In this document: positions 61,308-64,000 of the stretch, in pieces
Layout: the number at the start of each line of letters is the position of its first letter
How positions within the stretch are numbered: position 1 is the first letter of the stretch
From: Limnohabitans sp. JirII-31
GTDB lineage: Bacteria > Pseudomonadota > Gammaproteobacteria > Burkholderiales > Burkholderiaceae_C
Reading direction: 5' to 3'
DNA: 64,000 nucleotides
Assembly: GCF_002778315.1 (NCBI RefSeq)
Contig: NZ_NESA01000007.1
Span: 1 to 64,000, forward strand
Position numbers and translations under genes: made by a program
Notes under the pieces: model-generated
The model's input: the letters and a program-made list of their open reading frames with translations, nothing else
Told to the model about the DNA's origin: nothing
Database searches by the model: none

Positions 61308-62252
61308 TCAATAGCTGGCCACATCGTTGTGAAGAATGACCGTGAACATCCGACCTGCGGCAGTGTTCTTGGCGGCTTGCCAGTTGAAGGTGGCCTGAAT
61401 GCCACCAGGCCCAGAGATGGAGAGCTTGGGCTTTGGCAGATACACCTCATGCGCGATGAAGGTCAAACTCTTCGTGGCATCAATGACGTAGCTGAACGTC
61501 AACTCCAGCGGCGCGTTGTTGGTCGCCGCATCGATGAGGTCTGTGTCAGCAAACCGAACCTCAAGGTTTCCGGTCAGACTGGCAACCGTTGGATCAGCTC
61601 CTTCGATTTTTCCGTCAGAGCGGATGGTCTCGATGCGGGCTAGGTTGTTTGAAAAGGTGAGCTGCGCTGCCACCACGTTGCCAAGCGCCTGTCCGTTCTT
61701 TTTGATCGAACCTTGGAACTGGTTAAAGCGGGTGATGCCCAGCGCCTGTGGCGTTGCATCCACTGACACCAGTTGCTTGACCTCCCCTTGCGCGATTAAC
61801 CCCAGGGTCGCATCCGCTGCGCCTGAGCGCGCGAACTTGACCTGAACGGAGTTGACCATCACACCCGAAGACTCAAAGTACGCGGGGATATCAGGCAAGC
61901 CCGTCTCAAGCGCGAGGCTTGGCAAAACAGGCTGCCCCGACCCAAAGGTGTGCTGATGATCCACATCGCCTGTAGAAACAGGAGCGCCTAACAATGCCTT
62001 GAGCCACAAGCCAAAGTTGCGCAAGTCGATTGGGACCACCATGTCACCCTCGACCTTGATCACATCCCGAATGGGAGCACTTGGGTCTCGCCCCAGTCCA
62101 ATCAGGTCATTGGCAATGAGGCCTTGTTCAGACCCCAATGAGGTGGACACAAAGGGAAGCTTCCAGTACTCGGTCGTGCCGCTGGGGTGCGTACCGTAGG
62201 AAGGTTCGAATGCAGCCAGCAAGCTGGCATTTGCGCCATAGGCACGGGCCAT
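61308..62252 (-). CDS. Phage major tail tube protein
   Basis: 314 residues (MARAYGANASLLAAFEPSYGT) with the tail-tube family's beta-rich order; GSIKKNGQALGNVVAAQLTFSNNL and ISGPGGIQATFNWQAA are typical. It lies between the tail terminator and the chaperone genes, as expected. It polymerises around the tape measure. Confidence 0.85.
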   Translation of the reverse strand: MARAYGANASLLAAFEPSYGTHPSGTTEYWKLPFVSTSLGSEQGLIANDLIGLGRDPSAPIRDVIKVEGDMVVPIDLRNFGLWLKALLGAPVSTGDVDHQHTFGSGQPVLPSLALETGLPDIPAYFESSGVMVNSVQVKFARSGAADATLGLIAQGEVKQLVSVDATPQALGITRFNQFQGSIKKNGQALGNVVAAQLTFSNNLARIETIRSDGKIEGADPTVASLTGNLEVRFADTDLIDAATNNAPLELTFSYVIDATKSLTFIAHEVYLPKPKLSISGPGGIQATFNWQAAKNTAAGRMFTVILHNDVASY

Positions 62253-62277
62253 AGTTTTTCTCCAGTTTCAAAAAGAT

Positions 62278-62712
62278 TCAAGCCAGCGGATCGCTGCTTG
62301 CGTAATGCATCACCACATCCAAGGTGCAGGCCTTGATACCCACAGCACCATCGGGTGCGACTTCTTCGAACTTCGGGGGATGAATTTCGATAAACTCCAC
62401 AACGCCACCCAAAGTTCGGTCTGCCCTGACAAGGGACGAGAACTGCTTAAGCAACGCATCCATGCGCGCGTCTCGCTCCGCGCCATCCGGGTGACTCACG
62501 TACACCTCCAGATTGGCCGAGTGCTCCCACTGATAGGTCAGTGGCGAGAGCATCACTTCGACTTCGTTCATGTCACCATCACGCAGCACCACCATGGAGT
62601 GCTCTGTCATGCGCTCGGGCAGCGCGCTGTTGCGCTTAGGGGGATTGCCACCAAGGGGCAACTGCCCCAACAACTGAAACAAAGCACCGACGGCCTCTTC
62701 ACGCTTAGACAT
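62278..62712 (-). CDS. Tail terminator / completion-like protein
   Basis: 144 residues from MSKREEAVGALFQLLGQLPLGGNP. It matches the small neck/terminator proteins placed just before the tube gene. The ATG has only a hairpin and seven T before it. A TTG 36 bases upstream (GAGGG at six bases) is a serious alternative start. Confidence 0.68.
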   Translation of the reverse strand: MSKREEAVGALFQLLGQLPLGGNPPKRNSALPERMTEHSMVVLRDGDMNEVEVMLSPLTYQWEHSANLEVYVSHPDGAERDARMDALLKQFSSLVRADRTLGGVVEFIEIHPPKFEEVAPDGAVGIKACTLDVVMHYASSDPLA

Positions 62713-62733
62713 AAAAAAATAGGCCCATGGCCT
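62713..62733 (-). terminator. Hairpin with T-tract abutting the tail terminator start
   Basis: AGGCC-ATG-GGCCT (5-bp stem), then TA and further T (seven in a row) up to the ATG on the minus strand. It is weak as a terminator but could dampen or pause transcription, and it bears on start choice. Confidence 0.35.
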
Positions 62734-62757
62734 GCTCCGGTAAATCAACCCCTGCCC

Positions 62758-63405
62758 TCATTCATCGGGCCAGTTGGAGATGACGTTTTGTATGAGCTGG
62801 GATTCCCAGCGTTGAACGGCTGAATTGATGTCGAACTTCTTCTTGAGCTGAGCCTGCGGCACCAGCAAGAAAATCGGCACACTCACCAGCCCCTTACCGG
62901 ACTGCTGCGCAGAAGCAGAAGCGGTTGTGAAACCACCCCGCTTGCCTGCTCTTGCACGTTGGTTGTCCGCCACCAAGAGTGACGGCTTACCTGATCGGTA
63001 AACGAATCGAAGTCTCTGGCCACGCATGCGCTCCCAAAGCCCCGGTGTGATGCGCTTGCCGCGTGGGCCTGTTCCTGCAGCGGGCAATGGAATGGAGAGC
63101 CAAAACCCGTTCTTCGAACGAATCAGTGCTCCCTCGTCATGAGCCGCCACAACCACAGGTGCTCGGCTGTAGACCAAACCTGCAGCTCCCAGACTCTCAC
63201 GCCCCTTGGGATAGACCTCACCGCGCCAAGTATTGGCAAGACGTGCGCCAAGACCAGCACCTGTGATCTGACTGCGCAGTTCACCTTTCAGGCCCTCGGT
63301 GGCATCACGCACACCTGTGGTCACCGCATGTCTGGCCGCCTTGAGTTCAGCAGCCATCAGCTCTTGCAGATTGCCACTGAGCGCAGCAATAAGTCTTGAA
63401 GACAC
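62758..63405 (-). CDS. Phage neck/minor tail protein (gp10/Z-like, DUF6441-type)
   Basis: 215 residues from the GTG reading MSSRLIAALSGNLQELMAAELKAARHAV. GGAGG lies seven bases before it, whereas upstream TTG starts are too close to or inside it. The middle has ANTWRGEVYPKGRESLGAAGLVYSRAPVVVAAHDEG, typical of this neck family. Confidence 0.72.
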   Translation of the reverse strand: MSSRLIAALSGNLQELMAAELKAARHAVTTGVRDATEGLKGELRSQITGAGLGARLANTWRGEVYPKGRESLGAAGLVYSRAPVVVAAHDEGALIRSKNGFWLSIPLPAAGTGPRGKRITPGLWERMRGQRLRFVYRSGKPSLLVADNQRARAGKRGGFTTASASAQQSGKGLVSVPIFLLVPQAQLKKKFDINSAVQRWESQLIQNVISNWPDE

Positions 63406-63407
63406 GC

Positions 63408-63728
63408 TCAATCCTCCGGCCAAATAGACGCACTCACCGTCCAGACGAGCCGCTCACGGTCAATGAGCGGCGCCCCATTAAGGACATAGCGCGTCCCACC
63501 CAACACCAATCGGTCCCCTTCTCTTGGCTGTTTGACCTCGAATGCCATCAACTCAAAACGCTGGGTATCAACCACCAGATGGGTTTGACCGAAGTTTTGA
63601 ACCGCATCGGGCGCTTTGGCGATCACCCGCACATCGAGATAGGCCCCCGCTTGTGTGATGTACACAGCGGGAGCCCCCAAGCGAAGAAACAACCGAGAGA
63701 TGAGCTGAACGAAAGGATCTCGACTCAT
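63408..63728 (-). CDS. Phage head-tail joining/closure protein
   Basis: 106 residues (MSRDPFVQLISRLFLRLGAPAVYI, then REGDRLVLGGTRYVLNGAPLIDRERLVWTV), a small beta-barrel adaptor pattern as in lambda FII-like closure proteins. The ATG is preferred over the preceding TTG. Its stop lies two bases before the next gene's GTG. Confidence 0.65.
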   Translation of the reverse strand: MSRDPFVQLISRLFLRLGAPAVYITQAGAYLDVRVIAKAPDAVQNFGQTHLVVDTQRFELMAFEVKQPREGDRLVLGGTRYVLNGAPLIDRERLVWTVSASIWPED

Positions 63729-63739
63729 CAACTAAGCCC

Positions 63740-63988
63740 TCAGCTGGCTAAGACTTTGACCAACAGGCTGGGACGATGGCACATGGGCAACGGGTTGCTC
63801 TGCGTGTGCAAGTCCGTACCGCGACCGAAGTCACGCGGCTCTTGCTTGGCATACAGCGGCTGGCCCAATGTGTTGACCGTCTCATTGAAGTCGGCGGGTG
63901 CGAAGTACGTGGCAAAGGTATCGAGCGTGCCCTCAGGGAATGCTTGGCCCTCGCCGGGTTCAATGAAGCGGCGCAGATTGCCCGACAT
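63740..63988 (-). CDS. Small phage structural-region protein
   Basis: 82 residues (MSGNLRRFIEPGEGQAFPEGT), a conserved-looking phage hypothetical next to head-closure genes. The window ends 12 bases upstream, so the start and any earlier codons cannot be fully judged. Capsid genes should follow beyond the window. Confidence 0.55.
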   Translation of the reverse strand: MSGNLRRFIEPGEGQAFPEGTLDTFATYFAPADFNETVNTLGQPLYAKQEPRDFGRGTDLHTQSNPLPMCHRPSLLVKVLAS

Positions 63989-64000
63989 GTCAGTCGCCTG

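Overview
The window reads as an accessory stretch of a betaproteobacterial chromosome, probably Burkholderiales. This rests on the style of the ars, MerR/VIT and SprT-like genes and of the prophage tail genes; there is no rRNA or housekeeping marker to fix the taxon. By eye, the Dnd/Dpt block (about 29-45 kb) is clearly more AT-rich than the prophage (45.4-64 kb), which fits separate origins.

Layout. (1) 1-2.1 kb: a possible IS21-family end, then arsR-arsC-acr3, a complete arsenic resistance operon. (2) 2.1-15.5 kb, mostly minus strand: small accessory operons. They include a DUF2721 membrane protein, a secreted thermonuclease, a DUF2779 Cas4-like nuclease/exonuclease, an HD hydrolase operon, a DUF3293 gene behind a riboswitch-like structured RNA (about 11.34-11.46 kb), a macro-domain pair and a DUF3857/transglutaminase protein. 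(3) 15.7-24.2 kb, plus strand: a SprT-like protease, a small ORF, a WYL regulator and a full type I Zorya anti-phage system (zorABCD). (4) 24.2-29.3 kb: a MerR-type regulator, a VIT/vWA protein, a Sel1-like protein and two unknown genes, ended by an IS3-family remnant. (5) 29.3-45.0 kb: a phosphorothioation-associated methyltransferase and dndBCDE (DNA sulfur modification, plus strand), convergent with dptFGH (restriction, minus strand). (6) 45.4-64 kb, minus strand: the tail and lysis half of a siphovirus-like prophage. Its capsid, packaging, integrase and control genes lie outside the window.

A palindrome of the form GGCTCA-N(3-6)-TGAGCC recurs at least eight times between about 4.25 and 45.4 kb, always between genes and mostly upstream of minus-strand or divergent operons. 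It is absent from the ars operon and from the prophage genes. It could be a shared operator or a small repeat family that marks the island.

The most unusual locus is at 49.5-57.5 kb inside the prophage tail operon. Between the tape-measure/distal-tail genes and the tail-tip genes (DUF1833, NlpC/P60, TipJ) sit a short fibre protein ending in a Cys/Asn-rich tail (11 Cys in the last 27 residues), an Ig-like tail protein, three 2OG-Fe(II)-type oxygenases, a 66-residue protein and a complete radical SAM/SPASM enzyme. Nearly all overlap at stop/start codons. This looks like a phage-encoded, RiPP-like post-translational maturation cassette for a tail fibre. The substrate assignment is an inference.

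Further features read from the sequence are a programmed -1 frameshift (A AAA AAC) joining the tail-assembly chaperone to its DUF1799 extension, an Rz1 lipoprotein gene nested inside Rz, an intrinsic terminator between the tail and lysis modules with a second terminator-like hairpin inside the NlpC/P60 gene, and a promoter/operator plus a 7-codon leader ORF in front of dndB.
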